A DNA stretch of 64,000 nucleotides from Flaccisagitta enflata (GCA_965153355.1 OZ231126.1:67084001-67148000); one strand, 5' to 3'. Shown: positions 21,904-34,190, counted from the first letter of the stretch. Translations and numbers: made by a program. Notes: a model not told the origin generated them from the letters alone.

Positions 21904-22629
21904 GGGCAGCGGCCCCGAAGGGGACGAAGTCCTGTAGAACACAGGGGGACTTTCGTTCGTCCGTCCGTTCGTTCGTTCGTCCGTCCCCCCCCCATCAGGC
22001 CTCTCAGGCCCCAAATCCAACCTCTCAGGTCTCAAATCTGGCCTCTCAAGCCTCAAATCCGGCCTCTCAGGCCTCAAATCCGGCCTCTCAGGCCTCAAAT
22101 CCGGCCTCTCAGGCCTCAAATCCGGCCTCTCAGGCCTCAAATCCGGCCTCTTCGACCTCAAATCTGGCCTCTCAGGCCTTAAATCCGGCCTCTCAGGCCT
22201 CAAATCCTGCCTCTTTGACCTCAAATCTGGCCTCTCAGGCCTTAAATCCAATCCCTCAGGCCTCAAAGGTCTCACAGGTCTCAAATCTGGCCTGTAAGGC
22301 CTCAAACCTGTCTTAGGCCTCAAATTAGCACTCTTAGGCCTCAAATTAGCCCTCTCAGGCCTCAAATTAGGCCTCAAAATAGCGCTGTCAGGCTTCAAAT
22401 CAGACCTGATGGCCATTTAAGCCTTGGGAAAGCCTTCAGACTCTTGAAGGCCTTCAATCAGTGCACTATAGCATCTCATCAATGACAGGACGAATGAAAG
22501 TCCCCCTGTGTTCTACAGGACTTCGTCCCCTTCGGGGCCGCTGCCCTGCTTCCCCCCACACAAAATCACAATCATATAAAGCAGGGCAACGGGTATCGCT
22601 GACCACATATTGCCCTTGGGCGACCTGTT
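21904..22629. mobile_element. Foldback-like element, copy 3
   Basis: Begins GGGCAGCGGCCCCGAAGGGG, then ACGAAGTCCTGTAGAACACA and CGTTCGTCCGTCC. The core has more than 15 units of a 21-bp repeat (GGCCTCTCAGGCCTCAAATC). The far end carries the inverse ends ACTTCGTCCCCTTCGGGGCC, AGCAGGGCAACGGGTATCGC and TGCCCTTGGGCGACCTGTT. The 21-bp unit keeps every frame open and yields a spurious RPERPDL heptad protein. Confidence 0.85.
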
Positions 22630-22700
22630 ATAAATTTCATTGTTACCACTCGTTTTCTCATTCTGGTCATCATCCTCAAACCCTGAGGAGATATTGATAA

Positions 22701-23240
22701 ACAGGTCGCCCAAGGGCAATATGTGGTCAGCGATACCTGTTGCCCTGTTTTGCATGATTGTGAGTTGGAGTGAAAGGAAGCAGGGCAGCGGCTCTAAAGG
22801 TGACAAAGTCCTGTAGAACACAGAAGGACTTTCGTTCTTCCGTCTGTCCATCCGTCCATCCATCCCCCTTTAGGCCTTCTCAGGCCTGAAATCTGCCCTC
22901 TCAGGCCTGAAATCTATCCTTTCAGGCCTGAAATCTGCCCTCTCAGGCCTTGAATATGTTATGGCAGGTGTCAGGCCTGAAAGGAAAGATTTCAGGCCTG
23001 AGAGGGCAGATATCAGGCCTGAGAGGGCAGATTCAAGGCCTGAGAGGGCAGATGCCAGGCCTGAGAGGGCAGATTCATGGCTTGAGAGGGCAGATTTCAA
23101 GCCTGAAAGGATAGGTTTCAGGCCTGAGAAGGCAGATTTCAGGCTCGAGGGGGGACAGATAAACGAACAGACGGACAAACAGACAAATGAAAGTCCTCCT
23201 GTGTTCTACTGGACTCCGTCCCCTTCGGGGCCGCTGCCCA
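22701..23240. mobile_element. Foldback-like element, copy 4, head to head with copy 3
   Basis: Starts ACAGGTCGCCCAAGGGCAAT, inverse to the end of copy 3, then GTGGTCAGCGATACCTGTTG and AGTCCTGTAGAACACAGAAG. The core switches orientation near 22965: TCTCAGGCCTGAAATCTGCC units precede GAGAGGGCAGATTTCAGGCC units. It ends CCCCTTCGGGGCCGCTGCCC. Confidence 0.85.
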
Positions 23241-23512
23241 AAAACCAGCTATGAAATCATTTTTGGCAGACCCATTATTGCGAAGGAATTAGGTTTAAGA
23301 ATGCCGGCTCTATTTTTGAGACCTGCGTGAACCCAAAGCTTCAGAAGGAAATGAGAAGGGGCGAAATAAAAAAAAATCACGATTAGACTGCGAGTCAATG
23401 TCTCATTTTTTTAAGTGTCAACAAATGAAACCCCAGAGGAAACATTAACAGCCATTTTAGGACGGATTGAGTGAGCGCGAGTGTCTGTGCAAAGGTAGAC
23501 AGGAAGAAAGAA

Positions 23513-23514
<2 letters not shown>

Positions 23515-23580
<66 letters not shown>
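23515..23580. repeat. (AG)n microsatellite
   Basis: Pure AG run followed by imperfect purine repeats. Confidence 0.95.
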
Positions 23581-23583
<3 letters not shown>

Positions 23584-24139
23584 GGGCGGGGACACAGAAA
23601 CAGAGAGGGAAAAAAGCAAAAGTGAGAGAGAGAGAGAAATGGTTCCAGTAGAACGCCTGTCACGACAAGCCAAGGAGTCTCTGAACAAAACGTTCCACAC
23701 TTGTATAGAATAGTAGTCCTCTCAGCTTAGACGACTGAACGTGTCAAACGTCATCTTACATGAGGAAAACTGTCTCATAAACTTGTGAATCCGTCAATCA
23801 TACCAACATTCTATTCATCTTTTGTTGCTGGTGCTCAAACTGAAATCTTCAGTATGCAAAAATCAGCCCCAGACAGATATAACTAGTCTTTCTAGGTCCG
23901 AAATTTGGTCTTTCGCTTAGATGGGTAGTCTAGCGTACACAAAAGAGAGTGTGCATACATCTTTTGGATCGCATTCTATTGCGCTAGTACAGATCGGACG
24001 TGAGGGGGCTGGGGAGGCGTTCTGATGATTATCCGCAATCATGGCACTGCCTCGTGCCCACCTTTGTCAGTTTGCTTCCTTTCATTTTTTCCCCTACATT
24101 TCCAGATGATTTTCTTTTCCAATGTTACTGTCTTTTATA
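23581..24139. other. No recognisable feature
   Basis: Unique-looking sequence with no open frame resembling a known protein. Confidence 0.5.
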
Positions 24140-24432
<293 letters not shown>

Positions 24433-24526
24433 AGCAGTGCGATGCTGCAGGAAGTGTCATAAACACGAGGAAGGAAGAATTAAGTGAAAGCGGGAACGCA
24501 ATTTGTAGTCAACTTTTTATTGCATA

Positions 24527-25119
24527 ACCATAAGTGCAATAAAAATGGCCGATTTTTCAACAGCTTTGAGCACAGGTTTTGGTCGAAAGATTCTTGAGAC
24601 CATCCTAAAATTCATGCATAGTAGAAACATATCAAAATTATCTTTCATTTGATTCCATGCAGCAAATTTTTTATCAATTCTTTTAGAAAATATGACAGAT
24701 TAAGGGCTAATAACTAAATTACCACCTCATGAAAAAGGGCCAAAATTGTCACTCGGATTTTTCTGAAATAATTTAGATGAGTTAAAATGATAGAAGATCT
24801 TTATCGATTTCGATGAAATTTTAGGGGCTAGTTGACCTGTATTTGCCTCAATATCAATTCAACTTTTATCAATATCGGGCATCGTCTTCTGTGATTTTTT
24901 ATGGAACTTTGTAAAGATACCATGGGCAGTTTCAAAATTGAGCGGTTTTGCTAATCATACTCTCATTTGCATATTCATTGAGTTAGTGGTCCCACAAAAG
25001 TTTCAAATGAAAGATCTTTTGAAGGGCTTTCAAGGTGTCATGGATTTTGCTATGTTCAGATGAATTTTTGATCCTTTACAGACCTTTCAAAAATCGGCCA
25101 TTTTTATTGCACTTATGGT
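24527..25119. mobile_element. TIR element with TA target duplication (Tc1/mariner-like MITE)
   Basis: Terminal inverted repeats of 31 bp match perfectly. They begin ACCATAAGTGCAATAAAAAT at the left, with the reverse complement ending at 25119. A TA dinucleotide flanks each side (24525-24526 and 25120-25121). At 593 bp, without an open frame, it is non-autonomous. Confidence 0.8.
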
Positions 25120-25143
25120 TAGTTCTCCGCGGCCTTCACCACC

Positions 25144-25725
<582 letters not shown>

Positions 25726-25862
25726 GTTTTGTTCTACTTTTTTTCTCGTAGGCGGCTGTAGCAAGGAAATCCGAGGCGGAAGTTGCAATTTCATAATCTG
25801 CATATCTGCGTGGTAAAGCGAAGAAAGGAAAAGACCCGAGAAAGGAGGAAAAGACACGAGAA

Positions 25863-26380
25863 AAAGCATTAGATGGTGAGCGGTACCCGTGCGCTGCAGT
25901 AGTAGTTTGTGACTAAGTTTGAGGGAGGACGCAGGGCAGCATCCTTAAAGGGGTCGATGATTTCACACATATTTTTTCCTTCTTCTCCTTCTTTGCCTCC
26001 TCCCGGAAGCCAAGATTTTGGCAAACAAGGCTGGATACACAGCCTATACCAGTTGTGGACGGGTGGGCAGGGGTGCGCGTTTTCATACTTTTCAACTCGT
26101 GCTCACAGACGGACCGACGGACCAACAGACCAACCGACCAACCAACCAACCGACCAACCAACCAACCAACCAATAGACGGACGGACATAGGCTCTTATAG
26201 AGTCGCGTGTCCACAACTAAAAATAGCAGAATTTGGCAGAAATTGGTCAAACTTAGCATAATTTGAGAGAATTTGAATGGGGCGGGGGATTGGGGAGAAG
26301 AGGAGGAGAAGACGGAGGAGAAAATTCGCCATATGTGTGAAAGCATAGGTCATCGACCCCTTCGGGGCCGCTGTCCAAAA
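25863..26380. mobile_element. Foldback-like element, copy 5, with an inserted twin-hairpin element
   Basis: The outer end AAGCATTAGATGGTGAGCGG, CATCCTTAAAGGGGTCGATG and CCTTCTTCTCCTTC open it. GAGGAGAAGACGGAGGAGAA, GTGAAAGCATAGGTCATCG and CCCCTTCGGGGCCGCTGTCC close it. The interior is occupied by the twin-hairpin copy at 26022-26224. Confidence 0.75.
26022..26224 (+). mobile_element. Twin-hairpin element nested in foldback-like copy 5
   Basis: AACAAGGCTGGATACACAGC, GTGGACGGGTGGGCAGGGGT, a GACCAACCAACCGACC core, and AGAGTCGCGTGTCCACAACT followed by AAAAA. It lies inside an older element and is therefore younger than it. Confidence 0.85.
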
Positions 26381-26812
26381 AGGAGGCCAAGGCGAGAAAG
26401 GAGGAAATCTCGGCGACATCATAAATGTAAGAACTACACATGAAATACGCTCGAAGAAGGATTCTCTAAATCTACATCTGTATGTAAATCGCAGAAGAAG
26501 AGAGAAAATGCGAAATTATTAGCTCTCGCGGACATAATGATAAGATATCGAGGGAAAAAGCAAGTGTTATTAACTTATTATCTTACGGCTTCATCACTAC
26601 ATCACTCAGCCAGCGGCTAGTAAGCCATTGATCGAAACTCTTTTCCGTTGAGTACTTTTGGAATAGTTCGTGGAGTATAAATTCGGGATTGATTCTCGCG
26701 CTCATTTTGTTGACTTGCGACTTTGTTTTTTTCTTTCTTTGGCCAAAAACTGCAAATTCTGGCGCTCCGATCCAAACAAGATGAAAGATTCATCCAATGC
26801 TTGGAATCTGAA
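26381..26812. other. No recognisable feature
   Basis: Non-repetitive sequence without an identifiable gene. Confidence 0.45.
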
Positions 26813-27019
26813 GAAACAAGGCCGGATACATGGCTACCGAAGTCGCGTGCGGGTGGGCAGGGGCCACATTTGAGGTCACTAGTCCATTTGGGCAGGAGCA
26901 GTGAGGTCAAAGATGTAAAATTATAAAAAAAGGAAAATGTGACCGACAAACCAACTGACCGACCGACCGACCGACCAACGGACAGAGCGAGTTGTAGAGT
27001 CGCGTGTACGCGACTAAAA
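26813..27019 (+). mobile_element. Twin-hairpin element, second subfamily
   Basis: AACAAGGCCGGATACATGGC, AGTCGCGTGCGGGTGGGCAG, then the subfamily-specific TTGAGGTCACTAGTCCATTT and GGGCAGGAGCAGTGAGGTCA, a GACCGACC core, and GAGTCGCGTGTACGCGACT with A's. Same design as the 10884 copy but a different middle. Confidence 0.85.
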
Positions 27020-27459
27020 CGTGAGTATAGGAGAGTTCTTTTGGGAGGAAGGCCATTCAAATATTCATCCAGAGAGGAAGAAGGAGAGAAATGAAAAAGA
27101 AAATAGAGAAAAGCCACCACAAGTTGCAAAAAGTAGAAACTGGCAGGAAAAAAATCTGCAATAGCCAAAGGTGCGCGCCCATGCCGTATTGAATGCATAC
27201 GCATGATTGTAAAAGTTTTTTTTTATCCATATTCATTTACTCACCAAAAGGCATAAATGACCAAAAAATACCCACAAACGCCAGCAAACAAACAAAGGGC
27301 CGCATAGTAACTGCAAGGAGGCATCAAAAGCTGAGTTGGTTAAACTCTTTTTTCTCACTCATACAGTATGAGAGCATTTCGTTGATGCTCGATTATTTCT
27401 AGGGCGACAATGAACTTGTAAACAAATCACAAATGCATCGACGGACAACACCTCATTTC
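27020..27459. other. No recognisable feature
   Basis: Nothing beyond generic AT-rich sequence. Confidence 0.45.
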
Positions 27460-27716
27460 AAGAAAATCAAAGGGTGGAAAAGAAGAAAAAACGAAATTTT
27501 TGAAGATTTTAAAATACACTTTTTGCAGTTCCAATACATAGCATTTGATTACTAAAACACTATTTTACACTATTCTGATCATATTTATACTATATTTATA
27601 CTCTATGAAGTAGAAAATGAAATGATTTTTTGAACGGGCGGGGAAGGAAATCAAAGACCAGGGGGAGGGGGGGTGGGTAAGAAATCAAAAGCCGCTCAAC
27701 TTTATACACCCCTGCC
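27460..27716. mobile_element. Harbinger-like MITE relative, partial
   Basis: AAATTTTTGAAGATTTTAAAA, GCGGGGAAGGAAATCAAAGA and the end GCTCAACTTTATACACCCCTG correspond to the intact copy at 43498-43817. The left terminus is not recognisable. Confidence 0.6.
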
Positions 27717-27949
27717 TCATTTGCATACAAACAGTACTGTTTTATATGAAACTCGATGACGAAAAAAAAGAAAATCACGCAGAAAAAAACCAAGGGTCAG
27801 GTCCATTGTCGAAATGCTGCATAATGCAGCGATCACAACGCCATTGTGGTATTAATAACCTTTAAGACGTAGGCGGATCTGGAGGCAAGGAGACAATTAC
27901 AAACCTCATGACAGATATACAGAGAGCACATTAGGGACATTCTGGCCGA

Positions 27950-28268
27950 GAATGCGGGGGAGGGAATAAAATCAAAGGGTTTGAAGATGGGGAAAAAAAT
28001 CAAAAGCTTGAAGAAAAGAAGAAAGAAACTTTTGGAAGATTTAACACATTTTTAGTGACAAAAGGTACACAAGGTACACAAGGATTACTACAACACAATC
28101 CAACACTATTTAAAGTTTTTTAAACCTATAAAAATACTGATTTATTGCTTTGCGGGGAAGAAAATCATAGATTTTGCAACGCGAAGTGACGCGTGGCAGG
28201 GAAGAAAATCAAAGACGGGGGGGGGGGGGGAGAGAATAAAATCAAGAGCTGCTCAATTATAAACACCC
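27950..28268. mobile_element. Harbinger-like MITE relative, diverged copy
   Basis: GGGAATAAAATCAAAGGGTT, GAAGATGGGGAAAAAAATCA, GGGGAAGAAAATCATAGATT, GACGCGTGGCAGGGAAGAAA and CTGCTCAATTATAAACACCCTG follow the order of the 43498 element. Confidence 0.7.
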
Positions 28269-28360
28269 TGAAGATTCCTCCGAAGGGAAATCAGAGAAAT
28301 TCGTTGACCCTTTTCTCTTGAACAACATACAGCAGACCAATAAAATGCCGGAGGACAGGC

Positions 28361-28569
<209 letters not shown>

Positions 28570-28616
28570 CGGAAGCCCATGAAATGCAGATGGGTCGGAC
28601 AGGCGAAGAATAGATG

Positions 28617-28790
28617 GGCAGCGGCGCAGACACTTGCGGCGCCAGTGGCGGTGGCGGTGGTGGTGGTGGCGCCAGTTGCGGTGGTGATGGTGACGCCAGT
28701 GGCGATGGTGGCGGTGGAAGTGGCGGCAATGACGCTGGCGGTGGCGCGGACGGTGGCGGTGGCGGCGGCAGCGGTGGCGCTGACATTAGA
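28617..28790. repeat. (GGY)n-rich GC tract
   Basis: GGCGGTGGC / GGTGGTGGC triplets with GACGCCAGTGGCG phrases. It is open in several frames because of the 3-bp period, which is not evidence of coding. Confidence 0.8.
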
Positions 28791-28869
28791 ACTAGAGCAT
28801 CCATCAGCCAGCGCGGCTCTGGACACGACATTCGCACAAAAATGGCCAGAATAACACATGTCTCACAAT

Positions 28870-29193
28870 TAGGCGGAAAACGCTGAGGTATGAAGAGTAT
28901 GGAAAACATAATTCTTAATTGCTCAGTGAGATGAGAATTATGCTCAAGTTTCCCAAAACGTTTGGGTCACTACTCAATACAGCAAAAATATCATCCTACT
29001 GGGCCGACTGGAAGTATGGTTTTCCTACTTTTTGCACATCTGTGTTTTTCCGCCTAAATGTGGGACATGCCAATAATACAGCGAGACAAGTCAGGCAAAA
29101 TGAGTAAGATGAACTAGAGCTAACTGTTGCAATGGCCTGCAGAGCATGATAAGTTGATAACGAGAGTAATCATGCCTCTAAGAAAGAACCTCT
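28870..29193. other. No recognisable feature
   Basis: No coding or repeat signal seen. Confidence 0.45.
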
Positions 29194-29822
29194 GTCCAGC
29201 ACGTCACGGGGGAGGCTTTTATAGGTCAAGAAAAATTCTCGGTCATAATGGCGAGTCGTTTGGGCCTCAGGAAGGTTTACTTTATCATTTCATTTCAAAA
29301 CAAAAATTTTTTTGCTTTAAAATATTTTAAAAATGCCGTAAAATGCCATAAAAAGCCGTAAAATTGGCATTTTTGACATTTTCTTTGGTCCAAAAGCGCC
29401 ACTGTGGTCAAAAATGGGTAAACAATGATTTTTTGGCGCTAAGACACATTCATGCATAGATATAGGCCAACCTGTCATCATATAGTATCATTTTGTGCTG
29501 TGAAAAGCCGTAAAAATAGCATTTTTGACAGTTTGTTGGGTCCAAAACCGCCGCTATGGTCAAAAAATGGGCAAACCATGATTATTTGGCACTAAGACAC
29601 ATTCATGCATAAATACACGCCAACCGTCACCATTTAGTATCATTTCATGCCATTTTTATGGCTGTTTACGGCATTTTACAGTATTCTTTAAAAAAATTTG
29701 AAGCAAAAAAATTTTTTTTTTAGTATAAAGTGATGAATTAAACCTTCCTGAGGCCCAAACCACTCGCCATTATGACCGAGAATTTTTCTTGACCGATGAA
29801 AGCCTTCCCCCGTGGCGTGCCA
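29194..29822. mobile_element. Element with ~150-bp terminal inverted repeats
   Basis: The left arm (GGTCAAGAAAAATTCTCGGT, then CATAATGGCGAGTCGTTTGG) and the right arm (reverse complement around 29755-29815) match closely over ~150 bases. Inside are two tandem ~152-bp units, each with GCATTTTTGACA and ACTAAGACACATTCATGC-like phrases. About 630 bp, non-coding. Confidence 0.8.
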
Positions 29823-30088
29823 GATCAAGAAACTGTGGAGAGTGTATGGACCAGGAAGTCAATGAATCGTTGTTTTTTTTCTTTTTCTTTGGAGCGTCAG
29901 TGGGCTTAATGATGCTACGACGGCTCGGAATCTCTAGGGATGATAACGTCTGGTAGTTCCCCATGATAACGACTTGACTTTCGTTCCGTTCTTGTTTGTA
30001 TGAAGTCTTTTCCTTTCTTTTCCTGTTTGATCGTTCACCTATCCTTTCATTCAACGCTAAATCTATGTTTTCTAATCAATTCCAAGTA

Positions 30089-30855
30089 CCCTGTCTTCAG
30101 AAGCAACTGCAACCAGCAAAAGATGTATTGTATGAAAACTATACACACCGCAAATTTCGGATTTGCTCTGTCTGATAGCATTTTACTGACGGTTTTTTCA
30201 TGCAAAATTTCAGCACTCTAGGTCAAGTAGTTTAGCTTCTACATCACTTTGAAGTAAAGAACCATTTTTTGGTTAACAGTTTTTTATTTCAGACATTGAT
30301 GGAGGTCTGTCACTTTAAACTTATATAACTTCTAAACGCTTTGAGCTAGAACTCTGGGATTGGTCTCAAATTGAAGAATTTTCGAAGGAGTTTATTTTTG
30401 GTTCAAGAAAAAAAAACATTTTTATCTGCAATTGTAACGATTTTTCATGTTTTTTCCATGATTTTTGTTGTTCAAACAACTTTTCTTGCTGAACATTTAT
30501 CTTTTACCAGTTTGAGATCTCATAATTATACACAGATGGACAGGGAAAAGATTTACTAATGATAAGAACATAAAATGGGATCAACTTAACTACTACAGAT
30601 CAATATCTACTCAATTCTGATAAGATTTAAAAGACTAAACTCTTTTATTTTTCATAAAAACCGCCATTTTATGTGTAAATTTTGGTGATTTTCAAAACAA
30701 TGTAGAACCTGAACTACTTCACTTGCAGTGCTGAAAATGTGCATGAGAAAACCGTCAGTAATATGCTATTAGATAGAGTAAATCCAAAATGTGTGATGTG
30801 GATAGTTTTCACACAATATATCTTCTGCTGGTTGCAGTTGCTTCTGAAGACAGGG
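30089..30855. mobile_element. Long-TIR element flanked by TA
   Basis: The left arm begins CCCTGTCTTCAGAAGCAACT and the right arm ends with its reverse complement at 30855. The inverted arms extend ~150 bases with some mismatches (for example CTGACGGTTTTTTCATGCA against TGCATGAGAAAACCGTCAG). TA lies on each side (30087-30088 and 30856-30857). 767 bp, with no credible open frame. Confidence 0.75.
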
Positions 30856-30944
30856 TATATGCTGGTCTATCCGACTTATTATCAGACTCTTCCTTTGCTC
30901 CTGCCCTTTCTCCGCATGAAGACCCCTAAGGAAAAGAAAGAAGG

Positions 30945-31152
30945 ACAAGTGACGCGGGGGTCAAAATATTATTGCGGACGGGTGGGCAGGGGTATCCAAC
31001 CCCCATCTACACCCAGCCCCCGACCGCACACACAACCGTTCACAAAAAATATCTAAATCACTCGTTTTTCCACTTTTCAACTTGATCACCACGGACGGAC
31101 GGACGGACGGACGGAAAAAGCGTCTTGTAGAGTTGCGTGTCCGCAAAAAAGA
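30945..31152 (+). mobile_element. Twin-hairpin element with GTGACGCGGGGGTCA-type left end
   Basis: GTGACGCGGGGGTCAAAATA replaces the usual AACAAGGCC end. It continues GCGGACGGGTGGGCAGGGGT, a (GGAC)n core, and GAGTTGCGTGTCCGCAA. It is the same end variant as the 13213 copy in opposite orientation. Confidence 0.75.
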
Positions 31153-32156
31153 CGAAAGCAATGGTGAATAAACATCTGCTCCATCAGGTTGATGGCTAAC
31201 TCATTTTGTAAAAGTCGACGACAGAGTCTACGCTGACAAGCCGATGGCACCGGTCTGATTTACATCTATCTATCACTTGCAATGTCCAACCCAAGTCCTT
31301 CACGCAAGCCACAAGTGCGGGAGTCCCTTCTGCGGCCTGTGTTTCTGCCCGGGACTACCTTAAGTCGCAGTGTTGACGATCAAAAAACAATTTTTTCATC
31401 AAGTTTTAAGGTGTAAAACACACTTAAATCTTTTCCGTTTTCTTCCCTCCATCCTTTACACCAGTGGGGGAATAGCTAAGGTACATATCGACATGCTTGA
31501 ACCGATTCCAAGTCCAGAAACAAGAAGGAAATAGCAAAAACCTCTTTGGGAAATTCCACCAAAGGGAGAATCTAGCGTTGCGACATTTTCCTACCTCTTG
31601 AGTGTGATATCATATTTTCTTTGTATGATATAGACCAGAAGACTAAATGACCGGTCATGGGTGGTGCCATAGACCTACGGTGCGACTTCTTGTGTTCACT
31701 GGTATTTACTCCCAGCCAAAAAGCAAAAATCCCTAAAAATATGTACCTCCCTCTGGTTGCGAAGCAAATTTGCATATTCAGAGAAGTCAGGGAATTTCGA
31801 TGTATTATATTATCATAAGTCACTCAAACACAAAACCGCCATTTAATCTTCATCAGTTGGAACCCTGACCATCATTAGGTCCCAAAAATTCACCCTCGCG
31901 AAGGTTTTTTCAGCTTATTTTGACCTTACTCCAGAAAAAATATCAAGATTGAGGGCTTTTGAAAATATTATTTCTTGGACGTGAAAGTCTAAGACTGCCT
32001 CCACGAGTCAAATTTTGCATTTCCAAGAACATGGCTGTGATCTCTAGTGAATGTAGAACAGGGCCATGTGTTTATTTTTTTGATTTTGTGCGTTTCTATG
32101 CAAACTTAGACTTTCACGCGAGAACACTCAAACAGAATTTTGCAGATTTTGTTTTC
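31153..32156. other. No gene recognised; contains a 14-bp inverted pair
   Basis: CGTGAAAGTCTAAG (31980-31993) and CTTAGACTTTCACG (32105-32118) are inverted and about 110 bases apart. Otherwise nothing recognisable. Confidence 0.45.
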
Positions 32157-33333
32157 TAGTCAGGGAGCTTAAGGAAGTGTAGAGTCAATATTGCTAAAAA
32201 ACTCTGGAACTTCATTTCTCTGACATATTTTTTTGTGCTGAACACAAATCTGACCTCTATTATGGAATATTTTTTTGGCCCACCCTTCAAAAATTCATTT
32301 TTTCGCAATTTTTTGGGTAAAAATGCATTTTTTTGGCCATTTGAAGTATACTATCATCACTTGGTTGCATCTTTTAATCAAACCTAAAAAGAATTGAAAT
32401 TGATATACAGTTTACAAGAACTTTGCAGCCATACAGGGATTGTGTATTGCCAATAACAGGCCAAAAAGGACCCAAAACAGCCAAAAGCAGCAGTTTTTCC
32501 TAAAAACAACAGTGTTATTTAAAATTTTTTTGTCAATCACTCTCAATTAGGTCAGAACTAGGACAAATACACTTATTAAGAGCTTTAGACCCTGCTATGG
32601 GATCATAACAGGCCAAAACCAGGCCAAAAATGGCTTCAAATGGCCAAAATTGGCATTTTCTTTGAATAGATCATTGATATTCAAATTTTTTTTCACAAAT
32701 TTCACTCAATCCTGTCAAGACTAGGTCTAATATGCTCAATAAGAGCTTTGGACATTGATATGGGGGTCATATCAGGCCAAAAACAGGCCAAAAATAGCCT
32801 AAGATAGCCAAAATTGGCATTTTCTACAAAAAGATGAATGTTATCGATAATTTTTTTGCCAATCTCACTCTATCCAGTCAGAACTAGGTCAGATATACTT
32901 ATTGAGAGCTTTGAAAACTGATACCAGGACTAAAACAGGCAAAAAATGGCTTAAAATGACCAAAATTAACATTTTTATCTAAAAAAATTATAGTTGTATG
33001 GAATTTTTTTACAAATCTCACTCATTCCAGTCAGAACGGGGTCAAATATACTTAATGAGATCTTTGGAAACTGTTTGCGGGGCTATAACAGGCTAAAAAC
33101 AGGCTAAAATATCCTAAAATAGTTAAAATTAAAACTCATGCGTAGAATTCCTTTGTAAATCTCACTATATCCAGTCAGAACTAGGGCGAATAAACTTTGG
33201 ACATTGATACCGGGGTCATGATAAACCAACAACAGGCCAAAAATGGGCTAAAATGGTCAAAATTAGCATTTTCATCAATCAAATCATTGTTATTAAAATT
33301 TTCAAACCAATCTGCCATTAAGCTCCCTGACTA
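32157..33333. mobile_element. TIR element containing a ~157-bp tandem array
   Basis: The ends are a perfect 16-bp inverted repeat, TAGTCAGGGAGCTTAA and TTAAGCTCCCTGACTA, compatible with a TA target. The interior holds about six tandem units of 138-165 bp, each carrying an AACAGGCCAAAA phrase, AAATTGGCATTTT and CCAGTCAGAACTAGG-like phrases (starts near 32453, 32609, 32768, 32933, 33088 and 33226). Confidence 0.75.
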
Positions 33334-33373
33334 TTCGGAATAGAACGATGAGAAGACGTGGGTAAGAATGTGT

Positions 33374-33377
<4 letters not shown>

Positions 33378-33461
<84 letters not shown>
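33378..33461. repeat. (AG)n microsatellite
   Basis: Uninterrupted AG run. Confidence 0.95.
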
Positions 33462-33462
<1 letters not shown>

Positions 33463-33647
33463 CAGCAAAAAGGGTCCGAGCAGCGGGGGCCAGGTAGGAA
33501 GGAAAGGAAGGGAAAGAAAAAAGTTCTAAAAGAATAAGAAGAAAAACAAGTAAAAGAAAAATTTTAGAGGTAAAAATAAAGGAAAAAAAAAAAAGCAGGC
33601 AAGTTATGTGTCTGTATTTTTCAGAATTCTTTTTATTTATATGTGTG

Positions 33648-33707
33648 CATGTGTGTGTGTGTTTCTCTGTCTCTGTCTCTGTCTCTCTCTCTGTCTGTCT
33701 GTCTGTC

Positions 33708-33795
<88 letters not shown>
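33648..33795. repeat. GT / CTGT / (CT)n compound microsatellite
   Basis: Short GT run, CTGT repeats, then CT repeats to 33795. Confidence 0.9.
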
Positions 33796-33798
<3 letters not shown>

Positions 33799-34007
33799 TT
33801 GTGTTTGTTTCTTACTTAAAAGAATGGAACCCGTCCTAATTTGCTTATAGAAAAGTTAGTAGTTTGGCATCAGGTGGAAAAAATTAGGTGGAAAAATAAT
33901 ACAAACATTTTCTTTCTCAAGTATTGAAAAATTACAAAAAAATTTTAAAGAGGTTTCTTTAAAGAAGTAATATGCCTGTGCAATTTATTATTTCTATTAC
34001 TAAATAA

Positions 34008-34190
34008 CAAGGCCGGATACACAGCTATCAAAGTCGCGTGCAGATGGGCAGGGGCCATATTTGAGGTCACTAGCCCATTTGGGCAGGAGCAGTGGGGTCA
34101 AAAAAATAGAATCACAAAAAAAAGTAAAACATGACCGACCAACCAACCCATGGTCAAAGCGTGTTGTAGAGTCACGTGCATGCGATTAAA
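34008..34190 (+). mobile_element. Twin-hairpin element, second subfamily
   Basis: AACAAGGCCGGATACACAGC, AGTCGCGTGCAGATGGGCAG, TTGAGGTCACTAGCCCATTT, a short ACCGACCAACCAACC core and GAGTCACGTGCATGCGATTA. Confidence 0.8.

Noticed and set aside
21430-22416. 328-codon minus-strand frame with RPERPDL repeats
   Set aside because: It spans two foldback-like elements and their flanks. The 21-bp minisatellite keeps the frame open, and the same unit is open in other frames.
26617-27204. 195-residue minus-strand frame
   Set aside because: It crosses a twin-hairpin element and shows no similarity or sensible composition outside it.
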